The notes under the pieces: model-generated
Told to the model about the DNA's origin: nothing
The model's input: only the letters and a program-made list of their open reading frames with translations
The model's database searches: none
Source: Sphingomonas sp. Y57
GTDB taxonomy: Bacteria > Pseudomonadota > Alphaproteobacteria > Sphingomonadales > Sphingomonadaceae
DNA: 64,000 bases
Reading direction: 5' to 3'
Assembly (NCBI RefSeq): GCF_001015195.1
Contig: NZ_LDES01000038.1
Coordinates: forward strand, 62,001 to 126,000
Translations under genes and position numbers: made by a program
Shown: positions 37,385 through 44,968 of the stretch, piece after piece
How positions within the stretch are numbered: the first letter of the stretch is position 1
Layout of the letters: every line of letters begins with the position of its first letter

Positions 37385-38020
37385 ATGCCACATATGACGA
37401 TCCGCCGCCACCTGCTGGCCCGCTGCGCCGCGGTCGCGATCGGCCCCATCCTGCTGGGTCTGGCCGCAGTGCCCGCTGCCGCGCAATTTTCTGACAGCTA
37501 CAATTTCCTCAACGCCGTGCGCCAGTCGGACGGGACCAAGGCGACCAAGGCGCTCGAGGGCAATGGCGCGACCCTGGTTAACACGCGCGACTATTCGACC
37601 GGCGAGACCGCGCTGATGATCACTATCAAGCGCCGCGATCTGACCTGGTCGAGCTTCCTGCTCGGCAAGGGGGCCAATCCCAATGTGCGCGATGCGCAGG
37701 GCAATGCCCCGCTCCACGCGGCGGCACTGCTCGGCTTTACCGAAGGGGCCGAGCTGCTGCTGGGCCGCAAGGCGCAGGTCAACATGGCGAACAACAGCGG
37801 CGAAACGCCGCTGATCATCGCCGTACAGCAGCGCAACGTGCCCATGGTCCGCCTGCTGCTCACCAACGGCGCGGACCCCGGCATTGCCGACCGCATCGCC
37901 GGCAAGTCCGCCCGCGACTATGCCTCGGAGGATCCGAGGGGCGGGGCGGTGCTCAAGGTGATCGAAGAGACCAAGTCGACCGTCGCCCCGAAGAAGAACA
38001 TCGCCGGGCCGGGCCTCTGA
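37385..38020 (+). CDS. Exported ankyrin-repeat protein
   Basis: 211 residues. A signal peptide (cleavage near AAVPAAAQFSD) is followed by about four ankyrin repeats: TGETALMITIKRRDLTWSSFLLGKGANPNVRD, GNAPLHAAALLGFTEGAELLLG, SGETPLIIAVQQRNVPMVRLLLTNGADPG. Ankyrin repeats bind other proteins; the partner is unknown. The start is 37385 or 37394. It diverges from the SCO gene and its stop lies 1 bp from the convergent GNAT stop. Confidence 0.87.
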   Translation: MPHMTIRRHLLARCAAVAIGPILLGLAAVPAAAQFSDSYNFLNAVRQSDGTKATKALEGNGATLVNTRDYSTGETALMITIKRRDLTWSSFLLGKGANPNVRDAQGNAPLHAAALLGFTEGAELLLGRKAQVNMANNSGETPLIIAVQQRNVPMVRLLLTNGADPGIADRIAGKSARDYASEDPRGGAVLKVIEETKSTVAPKKNIAGPGL

Positions 38021-38021
38021 G

Positions 38022-38465
38022 CTAGGATTCCCGGTCGCGCCGCAGATGGACGAGGGGATAGGGGCGCCCCTGTCCGTCGCGGTCCGACCGACCGGTCGGC
38101 ACGAAGCCGAGGCGCCGATAGAATCCCACCGCTCGTCCGTTCTGTTCGTTAACGTCGGTGGTGACCGTGCCGTGCAGTGCCCCAGCATGGTCGACCAGCG
38201 CCCGGCCGATGCCGGCGCCATGGTACCGCGGATCGACGAACAGCGCCTCCATGTGCGAATCGTTCATCAGCAGGAAGCCGACCGCGCGATCATCGTCGTC
38301 GACGGCAAACCAGAGTGGGGCGCCCGGCAGGAAATCCGCGACCTCGCGACCGATCGCGGCGCGATCGCCGGACGTCAGGAAATCATGGGTGGCGTCGACC
38401 GCGTCGCCCCAGATCTCCACCGCGCGGGCACCTTCCCCGGGTCGCATCGGCCTGATCCTGATCAT
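38022..38465 (-). CDS. GNAT-family N-acetyltransferase (YjaB-like)
   Basis: 147 residues. IRIRPMRPGEGARAVEIWGDAVDATHDFL is the usual GNAT start, MEALFVDPRYHGAGIGRALVDHA is the acetyl-CoA pyrophosphate loop, and DVNEQNGRAVGFYRRLGFVPTGRSDRDGQGRPYPLVHL matches the YjaB-like branch. Acceptor substrate unknown. It is the last gene of the leftward series that starts at PPSR. Confidence 0.88.
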   Translation of the reverse strand: MIRIRPMRPGEGARAVEIWGDAVDATHDFLTSGDRAAIGREVADFLPGAPLWFAVDDDDRAVGFLLMNDSHMEALFVDPRYHGAGIGRALVDHAGALHGTVTTDVNEQNGRAVGFYRRLGFVPTGRSDRDGQGRPYPLVHLRRDRES

Positions 38466-38514
38466 CGGAGCGGCTGATAACGAGGCGAGCCGGGAGCGGC
38501 AACGGCCCGCAAAC

Positions 38515-39000
38515 CTAGACGCAGCTTTCGGGAAAAGGGTCGAGATCGCCCCACAGCCGACGCGCGGCGCGCCGCGCAAAGCGGAGCGTCTCGGCCTTGC
38601 GGCGCGCGCCCGCCAGCGGGCGGTGAAGCGGCTCGCGCAGGATCGCCGCCTCGTAGCGGTCGGCGACGATCAGCCCGCAGCAATCGGGTCGGAACGGATC
38701 GGTGCCGAACGGTGCCAGGTCGAAACCGCCTGGCACCGCCCAGAAGAAGCGATCGCAATAATCGAGGTAGAAGGGCCATTTGGCGTCGCCAAGCAGGTCC
38801 GCCCGCGACACCTTGATCTCGACGATGGTGATGCAGCCCTTCGCATCGATCGCCATGATGTCCGCCCTCCGGCCGTTGCCGAGCGGGACCTCGGGCAGGG
38901 GAGTCATTTCGGCCTGGAGGAACATGCGCGCCACGCCGCGCGCGACATCGGCCGCGACCATCGGCGCAAGCGATTCGATCGACTCGGAGACACTGGCCAT
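38515..39000 (-). CDS. mmcB: MmcB-family DNA repair protein (PD-(D/E)XK-like)
   Basis: 161 residues. RRADIMAIDAKGCITIVEIKVSRADLLGDAKWPFYLDYCDRFFWAVP carries the D..E-x-K pattern of a restriction-endonuclease-like fold. In Caulobacter MmcB is an SOS-linked, mitomycin C repair factor; similarity suggests a DNA-repair nuclease. It begins at ATG 39000 in a run of leftward genes with 44-bp gaps. Confidence 0.88.
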   Translation of the reverse strand: MASVSESIESLAPMVAADVARGVARMFLQAEMTPLPEVPLGNGRRADIMAIDAKGCITIVEIKVSRADLLGDAKWPFYLDYCDRFFWAVPGGFDLAPFGTDPFRPDCCGLIVADRYEAAILREPLHRPLAGARRKAETLRFARRAARRLWGDLDPFPESCV

Positions 39001-39044
39001 AGGCCACGATAGAACGTTTCAGGAACAGTGGGAAGAGCCGGCCG

Positions 39045-39389
39045 TCAGAGCAATAGCTCGCCCGCGATGCGTTCGGCTTCGGGATGGTCGATCTCGACGA
39101 CCCAGAGATCCGGATCGGACCGACGCCGGCGCGCGATATAATCGCCAGCGGCACCCGGTTCATCGGGATCGGCGGGACCAACCCGCTCGAGCCCGTGGCC
39201 ACCTTCGAATCGCCACACCCGGTCGACGATCCCCCGGAGCACGCCGCGGTCGGCGAGAAGCAGCAGGATCGCTCCGGCGATCGCGTCGCCGCGGTGGATC
39301 ACCATCGCCGATCCGCCCTCCGCCTCGATTCGACGGATCAGCGCCGAGACCAGCAGCCCGGCCGCCGCTCGCGGCTCGGTCATGGCCAT
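39045..39389 (-). CDS. DUF1491 family protein
   Basis: 114 residues. AAAGLLVSALIRRIEAEGGSAMVIHRGDAIAGAILLLLADRG with later PDLWVVEIDHPEAERIAGELL is the DUF1491 pattern. This small family is typical of alphaproteobacteria and has no known function. The ATG at 39389 is chosen over 39383 by position. The stop of the upstream thioesterase gene lies 4 bp away, so the two are probably coupled. Confidence 0.85.
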   Translation of the reverse strand: MAMTEPRAAAGLLVSALIRRIEAEGGSAMVIHRGDAIAGAILLLLADRGVLRGIVDRVWRFEGGHGLERVGPADPDEPGAAGDYIARRRRSDPDLWVVEIDHPEAERIAGELLL

Positions 39390-39393
39390 ACTC

Positions 39394-39849
39394 TCACAGG
39401 CGCGCATACCCCGGCAGGGTGGTAAGCGGGATACGCGATCGCATGAAGGTCCCGGTGCCGCGCGCAACCTCCTCGCCCTCCGCGTCGATCAGCCGCGCAT
39501 CGGCGACCAGCACGCGGCGGCGGCCGTTGACCCAGCGGCCTTCGGCGGTCACCGGCCCCTCCTTCATCGGCCGGGTAAGCAGCAGGTTAAAGGCCGTGGT
39601 GAGCAGGAAGAAGTCGTTCACAAGGCTGTTCGCCGCATAGAAGGCGGCGTCGTCGAGCATCTTGAAATAGGTGGTGCCATGCGCCGCGCCAGCGGCGTGG
39701 AAATGCATCGGGTCGACGGTGAAGTGGATTCGCGACACCCCTTCGCCGTCGATCTCCAGCCGTGACTGGAACAGCCGGTTGATCGGCGCCGCCGCATAGA
39801 GCGATTCGAGCGCGCGATAATGCGCCTCGGCGCCGGTTTCGCCGCTCAT
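39394..39849 (-). CDS. PaaI-type hotdog-fold thioesterase
   Basis: 151 residues of the hotdog fold. MHFHAAGAAHGTTYFKMLDDAAFYAANS is the conserved PaaI segment with HG-x-x-F/Y-K-M-L-D-D, and VTAEGRWVNGRRRVLVADARLIDAEGEEVARGTGTF the second half. Acyl-CoA substrate unknown. It starts 22 bp past ptsN and belongs to the leftward series. Confidence 0.88.
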   Translation of the reverse strand: MSGETGAEAHYRALESLYAAAPINRLFQSRLEIDGEGVSRIHFTVDPMHFHAAGAAHGTTYFKMLDDAAFYAANSLVNDFFLLTTAFNLLLTRPMKEGPVTAEGRWVNGRRRVLVADARLIDAEGEEVARGTGTFMRSRIPLTTLPGYARL

Positions 39850-39871
39850 CGTGCCGGGCCCATCGGCGGCG

Positions 39872-40357
39872 TCAGGCCGCGTGCCGAGCCTCGCCGGCCG
39901 CGAACAGCGCGTAGAGCGCATCGTCCGACCCGGCGCCGCGGAGCTTGGCGACGAACGCCTTGTCGCGCATCCGCCGGCTGACACGGGCGAGCGCCTTGAG
40001 ATGCTCGACCCCCGCGTCGACCGGCGAGAGCAGCAGGAAGACCAGGTCGACCGGCAGGTCGTCGATCGCCGCGAAGTCGATCGGGTTCGCGAGTCGCGCG
40101 AACAGGCCGACGACTCGATCGAGTCGCTCGATCTTGCCGTGCGGGATCGCGACGCCACCCCCGAACCCGGTCGAACCGAGCCGTTCGCGTTCCACCAGCC
40201 GCTCGACGATCAGCCGCGCCTCGGTATCGACGAGCTTCGCGGCCACACCGGCAAGCTGCTGGAACAGGGCTTTCTTGTTGGGGACGACCAACGCGGCCTG
40301 CACCGCCTGAGGCGATAGCAGGTCGCTCAGGTCGTCCATCGATTTGTTGTCAGTCAT
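39872..40357 (-). CDS. ptsN: PTS IIA-like nitrogen-regulatory protein
   Basis: 161 residues. It is the terminal phosphoacceptor of the nitrogen phosphotransferase system, with regulatory roles in nitrogen, potassium and envelope control. H73 in GGGVAIPHGKI is the phosphorylated histidine. VFLLLSPVDAGVEHLKALARVSRRMRD is typical of IIANtr. It follows hpf by 20 bp, the conserved rpoN-hpf-ptsN order without rpoN, which is not seen nearby. Confidence 0.95.
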   Translation of the reverse strand: MTDNKSMDDLSDLLSPQAVQAALVVPNKKALFQQLAGVAAKLVDTEARLIVERLVERERLGSTGFGGGVAIPHGKIERLDRVVGLFARLANPIDFAAIDDLPVDLVFLLLSPVDAGVEHLKALARVSRRMRDKAFVAKLRGAGSDDALYALFAAGEARHAA

Positions 40358-40377
40358 TCGACGGGGTTCGCTATTCC

Positions 40378-40959
40378 TTATCCGGCCGCCCGGCTCGGCT
40401 CCACCCAGCCGATCGTGCCGTCGGTGCGCCGATACACCATATTGAAGGCGCCCGTACCAGAATTTCGGAAGAGAAGCGCGGTCGTATTTCGGAGATCGAG
40501 CATCATCACCGCGTCCGACACGCTGGCGTCGGGAACATCGACCCGTGTTTCAGCGATGATCACCGGGCTGTCGCCGGCCACCTCGTCCTCGGCCGGCGCC
40601 TCGAACACGGTATAGCCCGCATTCTCGTCGATAGAGTCGACGAGCTGCGGCGTTGCCGGAGTCCGCGACTTGAGCCGGTTCATATAGCGGCGAAGCTGCG
40701 TCTCGATCCGGTCCGCGGCCTGGTCGAAGGCCGGGTGCGCTTCCATCGCCTGACCCGACCCCTTCAGGATCACGCCGTGCATGACATGAGCGACGATGTC
40801 GCAGGAGAAGCCATTACCGTGCTGACCGCGCCCGAAGGTCACGTGCGCGGACAGGCTTCGAGAGAAGAACTTGTCGGCGATCGCGTGGAGCCGGGTCTCG
40901 ACATGGGTCCGGAGGGCGTTGCCCGTATCAACCTGATGTCCCGAAACACGAATTTCCAT
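40378..40959 (-). CDS. hpf: Ribosome hibernation promoting factor, long form
   Basis: 193 residues: an N-terminal S30AE domain (MEIRVSGHQVDTGNALRTHVETRLHAI) and a C-terminal dimerisation domain (ETRVDVPDASVSDAVMMLDLRNTTALLFRNSGTGAFNMVYRRTDGTIGWVEP). The long form holds ribosomes as inactive 100S dimers in stationary phase. The ATG at 40959 is preceded by GGAG. It is separated from dnaQ by 80 bp, which may hold its promoter. Confidence 0.95.
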   Translation of the reverse strand: MEIRVSGHQVDTGNALRTHVETRLHAIADKFFSRSLSAHVTFGRGQHGNGFSCDIVAHVMHGVILKGSGQAMEAHPAFDQAADRIETQLRRYMNRLKSRTPATPQLVDSIDENAGYTVFEAPAEDEVAGDSPVIIAETRVDVPDASVSDAVMMLDLRNTTALLFRNSGTGAFNMVYRRTDGTIGWVEPSRAAG

Positions 40960-41039
40960 GGCAGTTCTCCAACTTCTGGTGCGCCGGTGGTGGACCGCAT
41001 CGGGGCTGACCGCCATCCGGACATTATCGGATTGTCTTC

Positions 41040-41744
41040 TCAGCCCGTTGCACCCTCCAACCAGAGCGGTGCATCGAGCTTCTCAACAAAGGCCTTGTGC
41101 CGTTCCAGTTCCTCCTCGCTTGCGAAATGTGGGCGGATCGCCCTGATCGTCCTGCTCGCCGCCACCGTCACGCGCGGGGTAGCGACGACCAGGACCTCCT
41201 CGATCACCGTCTCGCCGATCGACAGGCCGATCTGGCGGCCGCCGGTCAGCTCGACATAGAGCTGGGCCAGAAGCTGCGCATCGAGCAATGCCCCGTGCTT
41301 GACGCGGTGACTCCGGTCGATGCCGTAACGACTGCACAGCGCGTCGAGGCTGTGCTTGGCGCCGGGATGCATCCTGCGGGCGATCTGCAGCGTGTCGACC
41401 ATCCGGCCCATGTCGACGATCGGGCGGCCGCAGGCGCCCAGCTCCCAGTTGAGGAAGCCGAAATCGAAGCTGGCATTATGCGCGACCAGCGGTGCGTCGC
41501 CAATGAAGTCGAGCAGCTCCTCGACCTTGTCGGCGAACAGCGGCTTGTCGCTCAGGAAGCGTTCGGACAGGCCATGGACCTGTTCGGCTTCGAACGGCAT
41601 CGGCCGCTCAGGATTGAAATAGCAGTGGAAGCTGTTGCCGGTTTCGACCCGGTTGACCAGTTCGACACAGCCTATCTCGACCAGCCGATCGCCCGTGGCG
41701 GGGTTCAGGCCGGTTGTTTCGGTGTCGAAGACGATTTCACGCAT
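41040..41744 (-). CDS. dnaQ: DNA polymerase III subunit epsilon
   Basis: 234 residues. It is the 3'-5' proofreading exonuclease of the replicative polymerase. VFDTETTGLNP holds the Exo I acids, PLVAHNASFDFGFLNWEL is Exo II, and HGALLDAQLLAQLY is Exo III with its histidine. A C-terminal extension of about 60 residues may bind the polymerase. The ATG overlaps the coaE stop by 8 bp, so both are translated together. It reads outward from the proposed origin. Confidence 0.95.
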   Translation of the reverse strand: MREIVFDTETTGLNPATGDRLVEIGCVELVNRVETGNSFHCYFNPERPMPFEAEQVHGLSERFLSDKPLFADKVEELLDFIGDAPLVAHNASFDFGFLNWELGACGRPIVDMGRMVDTLQIARRMHPGAKHSLDALCSRYGIDRSHRVKHGALLDAQLLAQLYVELTGGRQIGLSIGETVIEEVLVVATPRVTVAASRTIRAIRPHFASEEELERHKAFVEKLDAPLWLEGATG

Positions 41745-42345
41745 GCCGGCAATATCGGACTCCGCGGGCGGTGAGGCAAGAGACGAGATGACGGACCGCC
41801 CCACGGGTCCGGTCGATCGTGCCACCCGTGTCGATCACCATGTCGGCGCGCGCGCGCTTCTGGTGATCGGGCAGCTGCAGCGAGCGGATATGCTTGAGTT
41901 TCAACGGGTTCATACCGGGCCGTGCGAGCACGCGGCGGGCTTGTTTCCATGCCGGGGCCGACACCACGGCGATCGCGTCTACCTGCCGCCAGCCCTTCTT
42001 CTCGAACAGCAGCGGGATATCGAGCACCACCAGCGGGCGCGACCGGTGACGCCGCAGGAAGAGCCGACGCGACTCGACCAGCGCGGGATGGATGATCCGT
42101 TCGAGTCGATGGAGCGCGGCCTTGTCTCCGAGTACGGCCTTGCCGAGCACCGCCCGGTCGATCCCATGCGGTCCTGCCGTACCGGGAAAGGCCGCTTCGA
42201 TCGCCGCAACCAGCCGCCCACCCCGCCCCTGGAGACGATGCACCTCCGCGTCCGCGTCATAGACGGGCACGCCGAGACGGCGGAACATGGCCGCCACTGT
42301 CGATTTGCCCATGCCGATCGATCCGGTGAGACCAAGGACGATCAT
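41737..42345 (-). CDS. coaE: Dephospho-CoA kinase
   Basis: 202 residues. It phosphorylates dephospho-CoA, the last step of coenzyme A synthesis. GLTGSIGMGKST at 5-16 is the P-loop, VYDADAEVHRL the acceptor-binding region, VVLDIPLLFEKKGWRQVDAIAVVSAP the central strand and ARADMVIDTGG a CoaE motif. Length normal. It lies 10 bp after aroE. Confidence 0.95.
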   Translation of the reverse strand: MIVLGLTGSIGMGKSTVAAMFRRLGVPVYDADAEVHRLQGRGGRLVAAIEAAFPGTAGPHGIDRAVLGKAVLGDKAALHRLERIIHPALVESRRLFLRRHRSRPLVVLDIPLLFEKKGWRQVDAIAVVSAPAWKQARRVLARPGMNPLKLKHIRSLQLPDHQKRARADMVIDTGGTIDRTRGAVRHLVSCLTARGVRYCRHA

Positions 42346-42355
42346 CGCGGGCGCC

Positions 42356-43210
42356 TCAGCCGACCAGCAGCGCGCGCAGCGCAGCGTCGTCGTCACGGGG
42401 CGCGGGCCGGCCAAAGAAGCGCTCGAAGGCGGCCGCCGCCTGGCCGATCAGCATGTGGAGCCCGTCGATCGTCCGCAATCCGTGGCGCTTCGCTTCGGCG
42501 AGCAGCGGCGTTTCGAGCGGCGCGTAGACGATGTCGTAGATCACTGCATTGGGCGGAACGTGGCTGAAGTCGAGCGCCAGCGGCGGCTGCCCGGTCATGC
42601 CGAGCGAGGTGGTGTTGACCACCAGGTCGAGGATTCCCTCACGATCATCGAACGGAAAATCGGTCGGCTCGGCGAAGATATCGATCGGCGCGATCAGGCG
42701 CTCATCGGGCTCGAATGCCTCACGCAGGGCCCGCGCCTTGGCCAGGTCACGGGCAGCGACGACGATCGTGAAACCATGATCATGGAGCGCGAGCACGACC
42801 GCCTTGGCCGCGCCGCCGGTGCCGAACACCCGCGCCATCCGGAACAGATGCTGTTGTACGAGCAGCGGTTGGATCGGTTCCAGGAAGCCCGCATAATCGG
42901 TGTTATAGCCGACCAGCTCGCCCCCCTCGGGCACCACCGTGTTGACCGCACCGATCCGCGCCGCGGCGGGGTCGATCCGGTCGATCAGCTTCATCACCGC
43001 CTGCTTGTGCGGGATGGTGACGTTGCAACCGCGCCAGGCCGGATCACGGCGGCGCTCCTCGAAATGGAGCCAGAGGTCTTCGGGCTTCACATGCGCGGCG
43101 CGATAGTCCGCCGCGATCCCGGCCCGTTCGAGCCAGAATTTGTGGATGGTCGGTGACTTGCTGTGGCTGATCGGATCGCCGATCACCTCGGCGAATGGCA
43201 GTTCGCTCAT
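42356..43210 (-). CDS. aroE: Shikimate dehydrogenase (NADP+)
   Basis: 284 residues. It reduces 3-dehydroshikimate to shikimate in aromatic amino-acid synthesis. GDPISHSKSPTIH is the substrate loop, CNVTIPHKQ carries the catalytic lysine, VFGTGGAAKAVVLAL is the Rossmann dinucleotide motif and TDYAGF a further substrate contact. The ATG overlaps the maf stop (ATGA). Confidence 0.95.
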   Translation of the reverse strand: MSELPFAEVIGDPISHSKSPTIHKFWLERAGIAADYRAAHVKPEDLWLHFEERRRDPAWRGCNVTIPHKQAVMKLIDRIDPAAARIGAVNTVVPEGGELVGYNTDYAGFLEPIQPLLVQQHLFRMARVFGTGGAAKAVVLALHDHGFTIVVAARDLAKARALREAFEPDERLIAPIDIFAEPTDFPFDDREGILDLVVNTTSLGMTGQPPLALDFSHVPPNAVIYDIVYAPLETPLLAEAKRHGLRTIDGLHMLIGQAAAAFERFFGRPAPRDDDAALRALLVG

Positions 43211-43800
43211 GACGGCATGACCCCCCGGAGACGCAGATAGTCGAGCAGCGGCAGCAGCGGCAGCCCCAATATGGTGAACTGGCTGCCCTCGATCCGCGAA
43301 AAGAGCTGGGCGCCGCGTCCCTCGATCCGATAGCCGCCGACGCAATGGCCTATCTCCGGCCATTCGGCATCGAGATAGGCGTCGACGAAGGCCTCACCGA
43401 GCGGCCGGACATGGAGAATCGCGGTGTCGACTTGGCGCCAGACAGGCGCGCCGCCCTCGCAGATCACCGCGGCGCTGTACAGCTTGTGGCGCTGGCCCGA
43501 CAGCCGCAGCAGCAGGTCGCGCTGTTCCTCGCGGCTTTCGGCCTTGTCGATCATCGTGCCGTCGTCGAAGGCGACGGTGGAATCGCAGCCCAGCACCAGG
43601 TCGGTCGGATGGCGCCGCGAAAGCTTGGTCGCCTTGAGTTCGGCCAATGCATCGGCAAGGTTGCGCGGCGACACCCCCTCGGCGCGCAGGCCCGCCTTCA
43701 TTGCATCCTCGTCGACTCCGGCCGCCATCGCGGCGAACGGCACCCCGGCCGCGTCGAGCATCGCCCGTCGCGAGGCCGATTGCGAGGCAAGGATCAGCAT
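43207..43800 (-). CDS. maf: Maf-family nucleoside triphosphate pyrophosphatase
   Basis: 197 residues. MLILASQSASRRAMLDAAG starts with the SxSxRR motif, VLGCDSTVAFDD carries the metal-binding aspartate, and AEWPEIGHCVGGYRIEGRGAQLFSRIEGSQFTILGLPL is the Maf C-terminal signature. Members hydrolyse modified or canonical nucleotides to monophosphates. Coupled with aroE by a 4-bp overlap. Confidence 0.94.
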   Translation of the reverse strand: MLILASQSASRRAMLDAAGVPFAAMAAGVDEDAMKAGLRAEGVSPRNLADALAELKATKLSRRHPTDLVLGCDSTVAFDDGTMIDKAESREEQRDLLLRLSGQRHKLYSAAVICEGGAPVWRQVDTAILHVRPLGEAFVDAYLDAEWPEIGHCVGGYRIEGRGAQLFSRIEGSQFTILGLPLLPLLDYLRLRGVMPS

Positions 43801-43843
43801 TGGCGCCTCCCCTTTCCGGAGAGGAAGGGGGCCGGAGCAGCCG

Positions 43844-44668
43844 TCACTTGGCCTCCTCCTTGGCCGAACGTTCGTTGACGAGGTTGATGATCGCGGCCGC
43901 CGTCTCCTCGATCGAGCGGCGCGTGACGTCGATCACCGGCCATCCATGGTCGGAGAAGATGCGCCGGGCGAAGCTCAGCTCGGCGGCGACCTTCTCATGG
44001 TCGACATAGGCGGTCTCGGGGGACTGGTTGAGCGACAACAGCCGGTTGCGGCGGATCTGGACGAGCCGCTCGGGGCTGGTGGTCAGTCCGACGATCAGCG
44101 GGTGCACGAGCGCGTAGAAGGAGGGCGGGGGTGGGGATTCCACTACCAGCGGCACGTTGGCGACCTTGTAGCCGCGATTGGCAAGATAGATCGACGTCGG
44201 CGTCTTCGATGATCGCGATACGCCGGTCAGGATGATGTCGGCTTCCTCCCAATCCTCCGGGGCGATGCCGTCGTCATGCGCGATCGTATACTGGATCGCC
44301 TCGACCCGGGCATAATAGGCCGCGTCGAGGATATGCTGGCGGCCCGGCCGGGCGAGCGCCTGCTGGCCCAGCAGTTGCGACAGTGCATCAATTACCGGGT
44401 CGAGCGCCGAGACGCTCGGCAGGCCAAGGGCGTGGCAGCGCGATTCCAGGCGCGTGCGGATATCGTTGTTGACCAGCGTGAAGATCACGAGTCCCGGCCG
44501 CTGCGCGATTTCGAGGAGGATTCGGTCCAGATGGCCCTGGCTGCGCACCATCGGCCAGAAATGCTTGATGGTCTCGACCCCCTCGAACTGGGCGAGCCCG
44601 GCCTTGGCGATGTTCTCGAGCGTCTCGCCGGTCGAATCCGACAGGAGGTGGAGATGGAGGCGGATCAT
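43844..44668 (-). CDS. Bifunctional PPDK/PEP-synthase regulatory protein (DUF299)
   Basis: 274 residues. LHLLSDSTGETLENIAKAGLAQF is the family start, and GVSRSSKTPTSIYLANRGYKVANVPLV (149-175) is the ADP-binding P-loop-like region. The family includes kinase/pyrophosphorylase regulators of pyruvate phosphate dikinase and of PEP synthase; which one applies here is not decided by the sequence. It reads outward from the proposed origin, opposite hemE, the same layout as in Caulobacter. Confidence 0.92.
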   Translation of the reverse strand: MIRLHLHLLSDSTGETLENIAKAGLAQFEGVETIKHFWPMVRSQGHLDRILLEIAQRPGLVIFTLVNNDIRTRLESRCHALGLPSVSALDPVIDALSQLLGQQALARPGRQHILDAAYYARVEAIQYTIAHDDGIAPEDWEEADIILTGVSRSSKTPTSIYLANRGYKVANVPLVVESPPPPSFYALVHPLIVGLTTSPERLVQIRRNRLLSLNQSPETAYVDHEKVAAELSFARRIFSDHGWPVIDVTRRSIEETAAAIINLVNERSAKEEAK

Positions 44669-44814
44669 AGGGAGCCCGAGGGGACGGATCTGTGGAAAAC
44701 CATGCGGATGGAGCTAGCGGAAGGGCGGGGACGCTTTCAAGCGGCGGATTCATCCCCGCTGACGGCGCCGATCTCCGGCGATTCATCCACAGGGGAGGGG
44801 ATTGATCCACAGGC

Positions 44815-44823
44815 TGTGGATAA
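44815..44823 (-). promoter_or_regulatory. Perfect DnaA box 1
   Basis: TGTGGATAA on the plus strand, the complement of TTATCCACA. It follows two near boxes of the other orientation within 33 bp. Confidence 0.85.
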
Positions 44824-44895
44824 TGGGTATGGCGCGAGGGACTCGGAGGGGCGTCACGATTCCCCGTGAGTCAAGCTGTTGGCAATCGCGCCAAC

Positions 44896-44904
44896 TGTGA
44901 ATAA
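44896..44904 (-). promoter_or_regulatory. Perfect DnaA box 2
   Basis: TGTGAATAA on the plus strand, the complement of TTATTCACA, matching TTATNCACA. It lies between box 1 and the AT-rich tract next to hemE. Confidence 0.8.
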
Positions 44905-44968
44905 ACCCCGGCACCCAACGCCCTACAAACTTCTTCAGTTCCTCTTAAAAGAATCAATAAGGAAGATA

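Larger units (their letters stand above)
44669..44968. other. Probable chromosomal replication origin (oriC)
   Basis: A 300-bp non-coding gap between divergent PPSR and hemE, the place of oriC in Caulobacter and relatives. Two perfect DnaA boxes (44815-44823 and 44896-44904) occur with near boxes TGTGGAAAA (44691), TCATCCACA (44783) and TGATCCACA (44803). Six GANTC sites (44747, 44780, 44840, 44858, 44868, 44951), targets of the CcrM methylase, crowd into 209 bp. The hemE-proximal end (about 44925-44968) is AT-richer and could unwind. Flanking housekeeping genes run outward on both sides. No GC-skew calculation was made. Confidence 0.85.

Noticed and set aside
44945-44960. CtrA site (TTAA-N7-TTAA) at the hemE edge of the origin
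   Set aside because: Only the left TTAA is present; the right half reads AATA.
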